Shown one piece after another: positions 45,426 through 53,200 of a DNA stretch of 64,000 nucleotides; within the stretch, counting starts at the first letter, position 1; each line of letters starts with the position of its first letter. The position numbers were made by a program, and so were the translations under genes. This DNA is from Streptomyces sp. NBC_01431. GTDB taxonomy: Bacteria > Actinomycetota > Actinomycetes > Streptomycetales > Streptomycetaceae. Location: NCBI RefSeq assembly GCF_036231355.1, contig NZ_CP109496.1, positions 7,998,001 to 8,062,000 of the forward strand, in the 5' to 3' direction. Below the pieces are notes generated by a model that was not told where the DNA came from, ran no database searches, and saw nothing but the letters and a program-made list of their open reading frames with translations.

Positions 45426-45486
45426 AGAACCACCGTAGCCGGTTGCGTACGGGCGAGAGCTCGCGCTAGAACCGTCATAGCCGGTT
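45426..45486. promoter_or_regulatory. Two 19-bp direct repeats, candidate CGNR operators
   Basis: AGAACCACCGTAGCCGGTT (45426-45444) and AGAACCGTCATAGCCGGTT (45468-45486) match at 16 of 19 positions. Each is itself a dyad (GAACC...GGTT). Their starts are 42 bp apart, four helical turns, so dimers would bind on the same DNA face. They fill the divergent spacer between the CGNR regulator and the epoxide hydrolase. Confidence 0.65.
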
Positions 45487-45528
45487 CGCGATGGAGTGCG
45501 GCCGGTATCGCGATGGCCAGGAGGTCCC

Positions 45529-46713
45529 ATGTCTCGCCCGACCGGCGACGTGTACGCATTCACAGCCCGCGCCACCGACGCCGAACTCGACGATCTGCGC
45601 GCACGCCTGTCCGCGGCGCGGCTGCCGGAGACCGAGACGGTCCACCGCGCCACGCCCGACCCGCGCCGGTGGAACCAGGGCGTACCGCTCTCCGACCTCG
45701 TCGATGTCGTCCACTACTGGCGCACCGGGTACGACTGGCGGTGGTTCGAGGACCGCCTGAACACCATCGGCCAGTACCGCACAACCATCGACGGCCTGGG
45801 GATCCACTTCCTTCACCGCCGATCAGCGCGCACGGATGCCACACCGCTGCTCCTGACCCACGGCTGGCCGGGCAGCATCGCCGAATTCATCGACGTAGTA
45901 GATGAATTGGCGGATCCGAAGGATGTCGACGCGCCAGCGTTCCACATCGTGGCCCCGTCGCTGCCGGGCTTCGGTTACAGCGACAAACCGGCCACCACCG
46001 GGTGGGGGACCGGAAAGATCGCGACCGCATGGGTGGAACTCATGCGGAGGCTGGGCTACGAAAGGTTCGCAGCCCACGGCGGCGATTGGGGAGGCGTGAT
46101 CACCACCGTCCTCGGCGGCAGGTTCCCCTCGCACGTCCTCGGCATCCACACCACGCTCGCGCAGGCACCATCCGGCCTGACCACCGAAGGCCTGACGCCG
46201 ACCGAACGCCAATGGGCCGAGGAAACCCGCGACTTCTGGCACCACCGCGCGGCGTACGCGAAACAGCAGGCGACCCGACCGCAGACCATCGGCTACTCGC
46301 TCGTCGACTCACCGGTCGGACTCCTCGCCTGGATCCTCGACAAGTTCGCCGAATGGACGGACACCGACGACAGCCCGTTCGAGAGGATCTCCATCGACCG
46401 AATCCTCGACGACGTCACCCTGTACTGGCTGACACGGACCGGCGCGTCGGCGGCCCGCATTTACTACGAGAGCCACGGCGGCGTCAACGCCCTCGACCCC
46501 GACCTCCGCGTCGATGTCCCGTCAGCCATCACCACGTACCCCCGCGACATCGAGAAGTGCCCACGCCCCTGGGCACAGCAGCGGTACCAGCAGATCGTCC
46601 GCTGGAAGACGGCCGAAGCCGGCGGCCATTTCCCGTCGCTGGAAGTTCCCGAATACTTCGTCAAGGACCTGCAAGAAGGCATCACGGCAGTGCTGACCGC
46701 CGACGGGCGGTGA
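45529..46713 (+). CDS. Epoxide hydrolase (alpha/beta-hydrolase with EHN domain)
   Basis: The protein has 394 residues from ATG 45529 (CCAGGAGGT). The N-terminal EHN domain (DDLRARLSAARLPETETVHR) covers the lid. The oxyanion motif is LLTHGWPGSIAEF. The nucleophile Asp is in AHGGDWGGVITT, and the catalytic His is likely that in TAEAGGHFPSLEVPE. Lid tyrosines (e.g. ARIYYESHGG) would activate the epoxide. It opens epoxides of unknown origin; juvenile-hormone- and microsomal-type relatives are common in Streptomyces. It is probably controlled by the CGNR protein. Confidence 0.9.
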   Translation: MSRPTGDVYAFTARATDAELDDLRARLSAARLPETETVHRATPDPRRWNQGVPLSDLVDVVHYWRTGYDWRWFEDRLNTIGQYRTTIDGLGIHFLHRRSARTDATPLLLTHGWPGSIAEFIDVVDELADPKDVDAPAFHIVAPSLPGFGYSDKPATTGWGTGKIATAWVELMRRLGYERFAAHGGDWGGVITTVLGGRFPSHVLGIHTTLAQAPSGLTTEGLTPTERQWAEETRDFWHHRAAYAKQQATRPQTIGYSLVDSPVGLLAWILDKFAEWTDTDDSPFERISIDRILDDVTLYWLTRTGASAARIYYESHGGVNALDPDLRVDVPSAITTYPRDIEKCPRPWAQQRYQQIVRWKTAEAGGHFPSLEVPEYFVKDLQEGITAVLTADGR

Positions 46714-46869
46714 ACATGGAAGCGAGCCCCTGAACCAGGGCGCTGGGAAATTTTCCGAGGCCGCACTGCCCGACCGATCGCCGAGCGAACCATCCAGCCG
46801 GGCCTCAAACCGCAGTTCACGCAGGCAGTGCCGTCTCCGGAAAGGATCCGCACCCTTCCGGGAAGGCAC

Positions 46870-47863
46870 CCCGCCCGCGGTCAGCGTCGGCGATCGCCCG
46901 GCGCGAGCAGGCTGGTGACTTCGGCGATCGCCTCCGGGGAGGGGTGGAGTACTTCCGTACGTTCTCTGCCTTCTTGTGCCGGGACTTCGCCATCAGCATC
47001 AGCAGGCTCGCCCCTCCCCCACCGAGGTGGGTCAAACCGGAGTGCCGCCACTCATGCAGATCCCAGCCCGTGCCCGGCTCACCGCCGAGGGCCGTGCGCT
47101 CGTCCAGTAGCATCCGGGCCTGCCCGTAGGAGAGCCGGGCGAGCCCAGTGTCCGGGCAGATGTCGCGCGGGCTGACGACCTTGCCGGGACCTGGCTTGCG
47201 GTGGGTGACGAACACCGGCCCGCGCGAACGGCCCTTGAGCAGGCGGGGCAGCAGCCGGGCGGTGCCCGCGTCCCAGTAGACCGTCTCCAGAACGAAGTCC
47301 TCGCGGACGGCGCCGCGGTGACGGGTACGGGGACGGGGACGGGCACCCTTGGCCTTCACTGGGGCGCGGCGCCCAGCGAGGTCGAGCTCCTCGATGTTGA
47401 CGCCCAGGATCTCCTCGGCGCGGGCGACGGTCTTGTAGAGCATCCGCCACAGGGTCTTCTCCCGCAGGTGCACCTCACGCCGCGCGATCAGCCGGTCGAT
47501 CGCCAACTTCGAGCGGGCCGGGGTCTCGGAGTCCGGCGGGGTGAGCCGCTTCGTCCAGGCCGGGACCGCTGGGCCGTCGTACCCGCGCTCACCGCATCAG
47601 CCCAGCCACGAGAGCACCGCTGCACGCCGGGCATTCCAAGTGTTCACCGCGGAGCTGCCCCACAGCAGCTCCAGGGCCTCGCCGATCTCGTCGTCCGCGA
47701 CGGACGCCAGCGGCCGGCCTTCGCCGAGCCGCTCGGCGGTCTCACCCACCCCGATCCCGTAGCTGCGGACCGTGTTCGGGTTGCTGAGCGAGTCGAGGAA
47801 CACATCGGCCGCCGCACGGACAGTCAGCATCTTCCCGGCGGGCAGCTGCACCACGGTGGCCAC
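46870..47863 (-). pseudogene. Tyrosine recombinase (integrase), frameshifted
   Basis: From ATG 47863 the arm/core-binding part reads KMLTVRAAADVFLDSLSNPN, then TVRSYGIGVGETAERLGEGR. From about 47500, in another frame, the catalytic domain reads EVHLREKTLWRMLYKTVARA and WDLHEWRHSGLTHLG (the HxxR box), then KSRHKKAENVRKY with the probable nucleophile Tyr. The C-terminus degenerates. No tRNA or att site is visible nearby. It is probably inactive. Confidence 0.7.
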
Positions 47864-48113
47864 CGCTTCCCCCTTGCCGCAGATAACAGGGCCGCCTCGC
47901 GTCGCGGCCCGGAGCCGTCGCCGCAGGTAGCGTTCAACGGTGCCCCAGAAATAGGGCGTGATATGCGGGATGCCTTCAGACCGGCCCCGTGACCGACGCC
48001 CCGTCAGCCGCCCACCAGGGCCGACGAAGGCTTAGCGCACGATCTGACACGGATGTTCCAAGCGCCGCCAATCCGCCTTGACAGCCCAAGTGATTAGCCG
48101 CCATATTATTTGC
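47864..48113. other. Upstream region of the MarR gene
   Basis: No gene is seen. The promoter and operator of the MarR gene lie at its 3' end (48078-48109). Confidence 0.4.
48078..48109 (+). promoter_or_regulatory. Promoter with MarR operator-like site
   Basis: TTGACA (48078-48083) is a consensus -35. The AT-rich TATTAT (48104-48109) is a -10 candidate with a long spacer; CATATT (48102-48107) gives 18 bp. TTAGCCGCCATATTAT (48094-48109) overlaps the -10 and matches the site at 48694. The likely transcript start is at or next to the ATG at 48114, suggesting a leaderless mRNA with autorepression. Confidence 0.6.
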
Positions 48114-48632
48114 ATGACGAGGGACGGCATCGATGGCGAGGCGCCCACGCTGGACCAGGCCAGGCGGCAGGTCGAGCACTACGGACTGGAGGTCGACCCG
48201 CAGGCGGTGCTGGTCGCGGTGAGGCTGATCTCGGCGGGCGCGAGGGTCGGCCGGGCGGCCGAGGCGCACTTTGCCAGGTTCGGCCTGTCGACGGGGCGCT
48301 ACCGCCTGCTCGCCGACCTCGAAGACCACGGCGGGGAGAAATCCCCCTCGCGGCTTGCGGTCGACCTCGATGTCTCCAGGGCCACGGTCACGGGCCTACT
48401 GGACGGCCTTGAGCGCGAGGGCCTGATCGCCCGCCGCCCGTCCACGGAGGACGGTCGGGGCGCGGTGGCCGTCCTGACCGCGCGCGGGGCGCAGCGCCTG
48501 CGCGACATGGCGGCCGAGCATTTCGGGCGGCTTGAGGCGATGGTGGGCGGGCTTTCCGTCGAGGAGCGTGCGGTGTTCCTGGATCTGCTCGCCCGCGTCG
48601 TGCGCGGCAGTAAGGCTCTGGATGCCGACTGA
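48114..48632 (+). CDS. MarR-family transcriptional regulator
   Basis: The protein has 172 residues from ATG 48114; a TTG at 48078 would place the promoter inside the gene and is unlikely. The winged helix is GRYRLLADLEDHGGEKSPSR, then LDVSRATVTGLLDGLEREGL with the wing RRPSTEDGRGAVAVLTARGA. MarR proteins are dimeric repressors released by small phenolic or oxidant ligands. Matching operator-like sites occur in front of this gene and of the following membrane-protein gene. Confidence 0.92.
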   Translation: MTRDGIDGEAPTLDQARRQVEHYGLEVDPQAVLVAVRLISAGARVGRAAEAHFARFGLSTGRYRLLADLEDHGGEKSPSRLAVDLDVSRATVTGLLDGLEREGLIARRPSTEDGRGAVAVLTARGAQRLRDMAAEHFGRLEAMVGGLSVEERAVFLDLLARVVRGSKALDAD

Positions 48633-48650
48633 CCCGGCCCTCAGCTGGTT

Positions 48651-48682
48651 TGGCCCCGCCCTCCGGGTAGGGCCCCTTTTTT
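48651..48682 (+). terminator. Factor-independent terminator after the MarR gene
   Basis: GCCCT (48658-48662) pairs with AGGGC (48669-48673), extended by GGCC/GGCC-type pairs outside, and is followed by CCCCTTTTTT. This is one of few hairpins in the window with a real T-tract. Confidence 0.75.
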
Positions 48683-48693
48683 CGAGGCAATAG

Positions 48694-48709
48694 TTAGCCG
48701 CCTAATTAT
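48694..48709 (+). promoter_or_regulatory. Second MarR operator-like site, upstream of the membrane protein gene
   Basis: TTAGCCGCCTAATTAT matches the MarR-promoter site TTAGCCGCCATATTAT at 14 of 16 bases and contains the dyad TTAG-CCGC-CTAA. It lies 72 bp before the membrane-protein start. The co-occurrence suggests that MarR represses itself and this operon. Confidence 0.65.
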
Positions 48710-48781
48710 ATTGTCGAAGCAGGCTTGCCGCCCCCCGCTGCGACCCTTCGCTTCCCTCACGCGAACGAGAAAGAGGCCAGC

Positions 48782-49255
48782 ATGCCCGCAACGAAGGACA
48801 GAACCAGCCGAAACCGGGCAGCCCCCCGGCCATCCCGGCCGTTCACCCTGTGGCGCGAGGTACTGACCGCCTACGCCGCCCCCGCGCTGATGGCCGGTAC
48901 CGCCGGAGTCGTCACCAGGCAGCAGGATCTGGCCGTGGCTGCCTGCACCTCCATCGCCGGTCCCTCCGCCGTGGTGGCCTTCCTGGTCGGCACCTGGCTG
49001 TGGCACGGCGGGCAGCCCCGACGGTGGACCACCACCGCGCCGCGCGTCGCCCTGACCGCCGCACTCGTCATCACCGCCGCCGGCGCGGCGGCCCTGCTGG
49101 GATGGGTCGCCGCCCAATGGCTACCCGCCCACACCCCAGTCCCCGCCACCTTGTGGCTGGAGCGCCTGCGCATCGACCTGCCCGTCTCCGCAGCCCTCGC
49201 CACCACCATCGTCACCCTGCGCTGGCGCAGCACCATCACGGCATCCCCGACATAG
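48782..49255 (+). CDS. Small membrane protein in the MarR regulon
   Basis: The 157-residue protein has a basic N-terminus (DRTSRNRAAPRPSRPF) and about four hydrophobic segments (AYAAPALMAGTAGVV, SIAGPSAVVAFLVGTWLW, VALTAALVITAAGAAALLGW, LPVSAALATTIVTL). No transporter motif is recognised. It is 99 bp upstream of the NmrA-like gene and probably co-transcribed with it. Confidence 0.65.
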   Translation: MPATKDRTSRNRAAPRPSRPFTLWREVLTAYAAPALMAGTAGVVTRQQDLAVAACTSIAGPSAVVAFLVGTWLWHGGQPRRWTTTAPRVALTAALVITAAGAAALLGWVAAQWLPAHTPVPATLWLERLRIDLPVSAALATTIVTLRWRSTITASPT

Positions 49256-49354
49256 CCAACTCCGGCACCGGGCCCACCCGCCCCATGCACCCAAGCCCGG
49301 CCGAGCCCACCCCGGCAGCCCCCCGCCGGGAAGTCACCAAGGAATGAGCACACG

Positions 49355-50221
49355 ATGATCGTTGTCATGGGAGCGACCGGAGCAACCGGGAACGCCCTGC
49401 TCCACAGCCTCCTCACACTCGGCGCCCCCGTCCGCGCACTGACCCGCACCCCGCACAGGCCGATCCCCGGCCTAACCGGCGCACACCAACCGCCCGTCGA
49501 GGTTCAGTACGCCGACGCCACCGACCCCCACTCCCTGCGCACCGCCTTCAAGGACGCCAGCCAGCTCTTCCTCGCCATGGCCAACAGCCCCGCACAGGTC
49601 GAACTCGAAACCCGCGTCATCGACATCGCCGCCCACACCGGCATCGGACACATCGTCAAGATCTCCGCACCCGCCGCCGAACCCGACTCCCCGGTCGTCA
49701 TCTCCCGCGGACACCACACCATCGAGGAACACCTACGCGCCAGCGGCCTCACCCACACCATCCTGCGCCCCTACGCGTTCACGCAGAACCTCCTGCGCCT
49801 GGCCCCCACCGTCGCCCAGGGCATCATCCTCGGCACGACGGGCGACGCGCCCTGCAACTACATCGACTGCCGCGACATCGGCGACGTCGCCGCCGCCGCC
49901 CTCACCAGGCCCGACATCGCCGGCGCCACCTACACCCTGACCGGACCCGAAGCCGTCTCCTACCCCACTCTCGCCTCACGACTGACCACCCTGACCGGCA
50001 ATCAGATCCGCTACGTCAACCTCACCCCGGACGAACTGCGCGACAACCTCATCCACAACGCCCACATGCCCACCTGGCTCGCCGACCACGTGACGGAGAT
50101 CCAACAACTCGCCATTACCCGACCCGAAACCCCCACCACCACCGTCATCGACATCCTCGGCCGCCCGCCCCGCACCCTCGACGCCTTCCTGCACGAACAC
50201 CACGCCCACTTCCGCCGATAA
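49355..50221 (+). CDS. NmrA-like NAD(P)-binding atypical SDR protein
   Basis: The 288-residue protein has a Rossmann start IVVMGATGATGNALLHSLL (GxxGxxG), the NmrA-type segment VEVQYADATDPHSLRTAFKD and LRPYAFTQNLL. Relatives are quinone oxidoreductases (QorB-like) or redox sensors binding NADP without a Tyr-Lys catalytic pair. With a MarR regulator upstream, a role in electrophile or quinone stress is plausible. Confidence 0.85.
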   Translation: MIVVMGATGATGNALLHSLLTLGAPVRALTRTPHRPIPGLTGAHQPPVEVQYADATDPHSLRTAFKDASQLFLAMANSPAQVELETRVIDIAAHTGIGHIVKISAPAAEPDSPVVISRGHHTIEEHLRASGLTHTILRPYAFTQNLLRLAPTVAQGIILGTTGDAPCNYIDCRDIGDVAAAALTRPDIAGATYTLTGPEAVSYPTLASRLTTLTGNQIRYVNLTPDELRDNLIHNAHMPTWLADHVTEIQQLAITRPETPTTTVIDILGRPPRTLDAFLHEHHAHFRR

Positions 50222-50431
50222 GACGCCGCCTCAAGCCCGGTCACGAAACTGCGAACCGTCCCGCCGCACAAGGCAGATGATCATTCACCGGCTCGGCGGT
50301 GTGCGAAGCGGGTGAATCTCCGCCCGGCTGGGCACCCGTGGAGCCGATACGCCGCTGGGGATCACACACGGTCACCGGCCGGTTGGGTTCCGCGGGAACC
50401 GGTGACAGTTGAATACGAGAGCCCATCAGTA
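50222..50431. other. Intergenic DNA up to the IS3 element
   Basis: No gene is recognised. GTA at 50429-50431 is the left copy of the IS target duplication. Confidence 0.4.
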
Positions 50432-50462
50432 TGAGCTTCCCCCGCTGCGCGAGAGGTGCTGA

Positions 50463-51380
50463 TCAGCAGGTCGGGACGGGGTGATGGATGTTCAGATTCG
50501 CTTGTTCGGCCGTCGCCTGCTCGGTGTAGTGCTTCTCCTCGAACTCGATCGGGCTGAGGAAGCCGAGCCGTTCCTGGATGCGACGGGAGTTATAGAAACC
50601 GTCGATGTACTCGAAGAGCGCGAGGTTCGCCTCGGCCCTCGTGGCGAAGGTGCGGCCGCGCAGGCCCTCGGTCTTGATCAGCATCCACAGATTTTCCGCG
50701 AGGGCGTTATCGTACGAATCTCCCACGGATCCCATGGACGCCTCAATTCCCGCCCGCACCAGCCGGGTTGTGAGCTTGATGGACGTGTACTGACAGCCGT
50801 GATCGGCGTGATGGATGAGCGTGCCGGGCTCGACCTCGCGGGAGGCGAGGGCGTACTCGAGGGTGGTCAGCACCAGGTCCGCGTCGGCGCGGGCGGAGGT
50901 CTCCCAGGCGACCACCCGCCGGGAGAAGGCGTCGCGGATCGCCGAGAGCCACAGCGGTCCCTCGCCGGTCGGGATCATCGTCAGGTCGGTGACCCACAGC
51001 CGGTTCGGCGCGGGCGCGGTGAAGTTCCTGTTGACCAGGTCCGGAGCAAGGGTGGCCCTGGGGTCCCGGCGCGTGAAGCCCTTCCTGCGCGGGCTCACAC
51101 CCGCCAGGCCGTCTTCGCGCATCAGCCGCTCGACCCGCTTGCGGCCGACGCGGGTACCTTCGCGCTTGAGGACGGCGTGCAGCCTCGGCGAACCGTAGAT
51201 CCCACCGGCGTCGGCGTGAACCTTGCGGATCTGCTCGGTCAGCTCGACGTCGCGGCGCCGCCGTTCGCACGGCTCACGCTCGGCCCGGCGCCAGCGGTAG
51301 TAGGTGGAGGAGGGGATGTGGAGCTCCCGGAGTACGCACTCGATCCCCAAGCGGGGGTGCTCATCAACGAGCGCCGTCAC
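50463..51380 (-). CDS. IS3-family transposase OrfB (DDE integrase)
   Basis: The 305-residue protein starts at GTG. It has an HTH_21 region (IYGSPRLHAVLKREG) and catalytic acids in NRLWVTDLTMIPTGEG, LIHHADHGCQYTS and the Glu of SYDNALAENLWMLIKTE. It is intact and overlaps orfA by 4 bp. Confidence 0.93.
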   Translation of the reverse strand: MTALVDEHPRLGIECVLRELHIPSSTYYRWRRAEREPCERRRRDVELTEQIRKVHADAGGIYGSPRLHAVLKREGTRVGRKRVERLMREDGLAGVSPRRKGFTRRDPRATLAPDLVNRNFTAPAPNRLWVTDLTMIPTGEGPLWLSAIRDAFSRRVVAWETSARADADLVLTTLEYALASREVEPGTLIHHADHGCQYTSIKLTTRLVRAGIEASMGSVGDSYDNALAENLWMLIKTEGLRGRTFATRAEANLALFEYIDGFYNSRRIQERLGFLSPIEFEEKHYTEQATAEQANLNIHHPVPTC

Positions 51381-51685
51381 CTGGGCCGGGTCGGGTCGAG
51401 CTGCGCCGCGAAAAACGCCGAGGCTGTCCGCAGGACATCGTTGGAGCGCTTGAGCTGGGCGTTCTCTTTGCGCAGAGCCACGAGCTCGGCCCGCTCGTCA
51501 GTGGTCAGCCGGTCATCACGCTCGCCGGCATCCGCCTCGGCCTGCCGGATCCAGCCGCGCAGGGCCTCGGGATGCACCCCGAGATCGACGGCCAGCCGCT
51601 TGATCTGCGGCCTCGGGTCGGAGGTGCGGTACATCCGCACCGCACGCTCGCGCAACTCCAGCGGATATTTTCTCGGGGCAGCCAT
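51377..51685 (-). CDS. IS3-family transposase OrfA
   Basis: The protein has 102 residues from ATG 51685 (RKYPLELRERAVRMYR). The HTH is IKRLAVDLGVHPEALRGWIR, and the coiled coil (ELVALRKENAQLKRSNDVLR) precedes TASAFFAAQLD. The start was chosen because the family begins just before the K-Y-P-x-E-L motif. Confidence 0.92.
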   Translation of the reverse strand: MAAPRKYPLELRERAVRMYRTSDPRPQIKRLAVDLGVHPEALRGWIRQAEADAGERDDRLTTDERAELVALRKENAQLKRSNDVLRTASAFFAAQLDPTRPR

Positions 51686-51754
51686 GGTCGATGTTCCTCT
51701 CATGAGTCCCATCTGACCCTCTGTCAACTCACTCCGCATCTCGGGGGAAGCTCA

Positions 51755-52402
51755 GTATCAGCCCCCGGCAAGGCCGTGCTGACCGTACGGGAGTTGCAGG
51801 GCTGGCTGGCGTTGGCGGTGGCCTGCTATCACGGTCAGGTCCACGAGACGCTGGGCCGCCCTCCGGCCGGGGTCTGGTCGGAGAAGGCCGCCGCGTCGGG
51901 GCCGCTGGTGACGGTGACCAACGAGACCACCTTCCTGGTGGACTTCCTGCCGGTGATCCGCAGGACCTTGTCGCGGTCGGGGTTCGTGATCGACCACGTG
52001 CAGTACTACAGCGACGCGCTCAAACCGTGGATCGCCCGCCGCGAGCGGTGGGGCCGGTTCGTGCTGCGGCGCGATCCGCGTGACATCAGCCGTATCTGGG
52101 TCCTGGACCCGGACGGCACCGCGTATGTGGAGATCCCCTATCGGGCTCTGTCACGACCGCCGATCAGCGCATGGGAGCAGAAGGCCGCCGCCCGGCGGCT
52201 GCGCGAGCTGGGCCGTGCGGAGGTCGACGAGAACGCCCTGTTCGCCATGGTGGCGCAGATGCGGGAAATCACCGACACCGCCGCGACCACCACCCGCAAG
52301 GCCCGCCGTGACCAGCGACGAGGACGATCACGAATTTTGGGGGTCCGTGCAGGACGCCACCGGGCTGTTCGTACCTCAAGAAGACGGCCTTCGCCAGGTT
52401 GA
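51755..52402 (+). pseudogene. C-terminal part of a TniA/TnsB-like (Mu-type) transposase, cut by the IS3 insertion
   Basis: Downstream of the IS the frame reads LTVRELQGWLALAVACYHGQ, VHETLGRPPAGVW, then the Mu-C domain: FLVDFLPVIRRTLSRSGFVI, HVQYYSDALKPWIARRERWG, RRDPRDISRIWVLDPDG and AEVDENALFAMVAQMREI. This is the C-terminal half of the DDE transposase of Tn5053/Tn552/Tn7-like elements. The catalytic core is missing on this side. The 3' end overlaps the barstar-domain gene and its final residues are unclear. No tniB-like ATPase follows. Confidence 0.8.
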
Positions 52403-53081
52403 ACTGCTGGGGTGCTCGCCGCAGGGAAGGTTCCTGACCAGCCTCGATTATCTGGGGAGCCGGCGAGCGACGGTAGGCGGGGCTCATCTGGCGTTCCTCG
52501 ATGCTGAAGGCATCGAAGTGGGTTCCTACTTCGTCAGCGGTGTGACCGCGACGGCCGCGAGGCCGTCCGTGCACGGTGACGGCTTGCTCGATGTCGACGT
52601 GCGTCTGTGGTGCGATGAACTACTCCCTGGGGCGGCGGAAGTCTGGGACCTGCTCCGAACAGGGAATCTCGACCGCGAGGGCCTGTGGGAGAACGTCGAC
52701 GCGATCGGCCGCAAGGCCTGGTTGTCCGTCGCGCTGTGGTCCCGTGACTACCAGCGTCGCCGGAACCCCGAAGATGCCGCACCAGGACAGGTGTTCACCC
52801 TGGATGGTCGACAGGTCGTGGACGTCGACAGCTTCTACTGCGCGCTGGGAGAGGCCATCAACGGCCCCGGCGGGTACTTCGGGTGGAACCTCGCTGCCGT
52901 GGGCGACTGCCTCAGAGGAGGCTTCGGCGCCCAGCCCCCGTTCATCCTGGAATGGCTGCACTCGGACGCCGTGAGATCAGACCTGACCGACCATCCTGCA
53001 CCGGGCAGTGACACCGCGGCCGACCTCCAGGTTCTCTTTGAAATCTTCGCCGACCACGACATCACCGTCCTTATGCGGTGA
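52308..53081 (+). CDS. Barstar-domain protein with an extra N-terminal region
   Basis: The protein has 257 residues from GTG 52308. Residues ~165-257 match the barstar (RNase inhibitor) fold: VVDVDSFYCALGEAINGPGG, then YFGWNLAAVGDCLRGGFG and FEIFADHDITVLMR. The first ~150 residues (FWGSVQDATGLFVPQEDGLR) form a domain I do not recognise. Barstar relatives inhibit secreted or polymorphic-toxin RNases; no RNase gene is adjacent, so it may be an orphan immunity protein. Its start overlaps the transposase remnant. Confidence 0.75.
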   Translation: MTSDEDDHEFWGSVQDATGLFVPQEDGLRQVELLGCSPQGRFLTSLDYLGSRRATVGGAHLAFLDAEGIEVGSYFVSGVTATAARPSVHGDGLLDVDVRLWCDELLPGAAEVWDLLRTGNLDREGLWENVDAIGRKAWLSVALWSRDYQRRRNPEDAAPGQVFTLDGRQVVDVDSFYCALGEAINGPGGYFGWNLAAVGDCLRGGFGAQPPFILEWLHSDAVRSDLTDHPAPGSDTAADLQVLFEIFADHDITVLMR

Positions 53082-53200
53082 ACAGCAGAACGAGACTTGA
53101 GCGAAGATCGGCAATCGCCTGTCAAGCGGCCTGCAGCGGACGCTGCGGGCGGGGCACGGCGGCGTTCGGCTGGGTCACGGGCCGGATCAGACGGCGGGTC

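Larger units (their letters stand above)
50432..51754 (-). mobile_element. IS3-family insertion sequence, complete, with 3-bp target duplication
   Basis: The 1323-bp element has TGAGCTTCCCCCG (50432-50444) at the left end and its exact reverse complement (51742-51754) at the right end, with TG...CA termini as expected for IS3. GTA flanks both sides (50429-50431 and 51755-51757), the usual 3-bp duplication. Both transposase frames are open. Insertion appears recent. Confidence 0.92.

Noticed and set aside
53078..53200. Amidinotransferase start at GTG 53078
   Set aside because: The 41 extra residues are not family-like; the family sequence begins just after ATG 53201, though neither start gives the full N-terminal domain.
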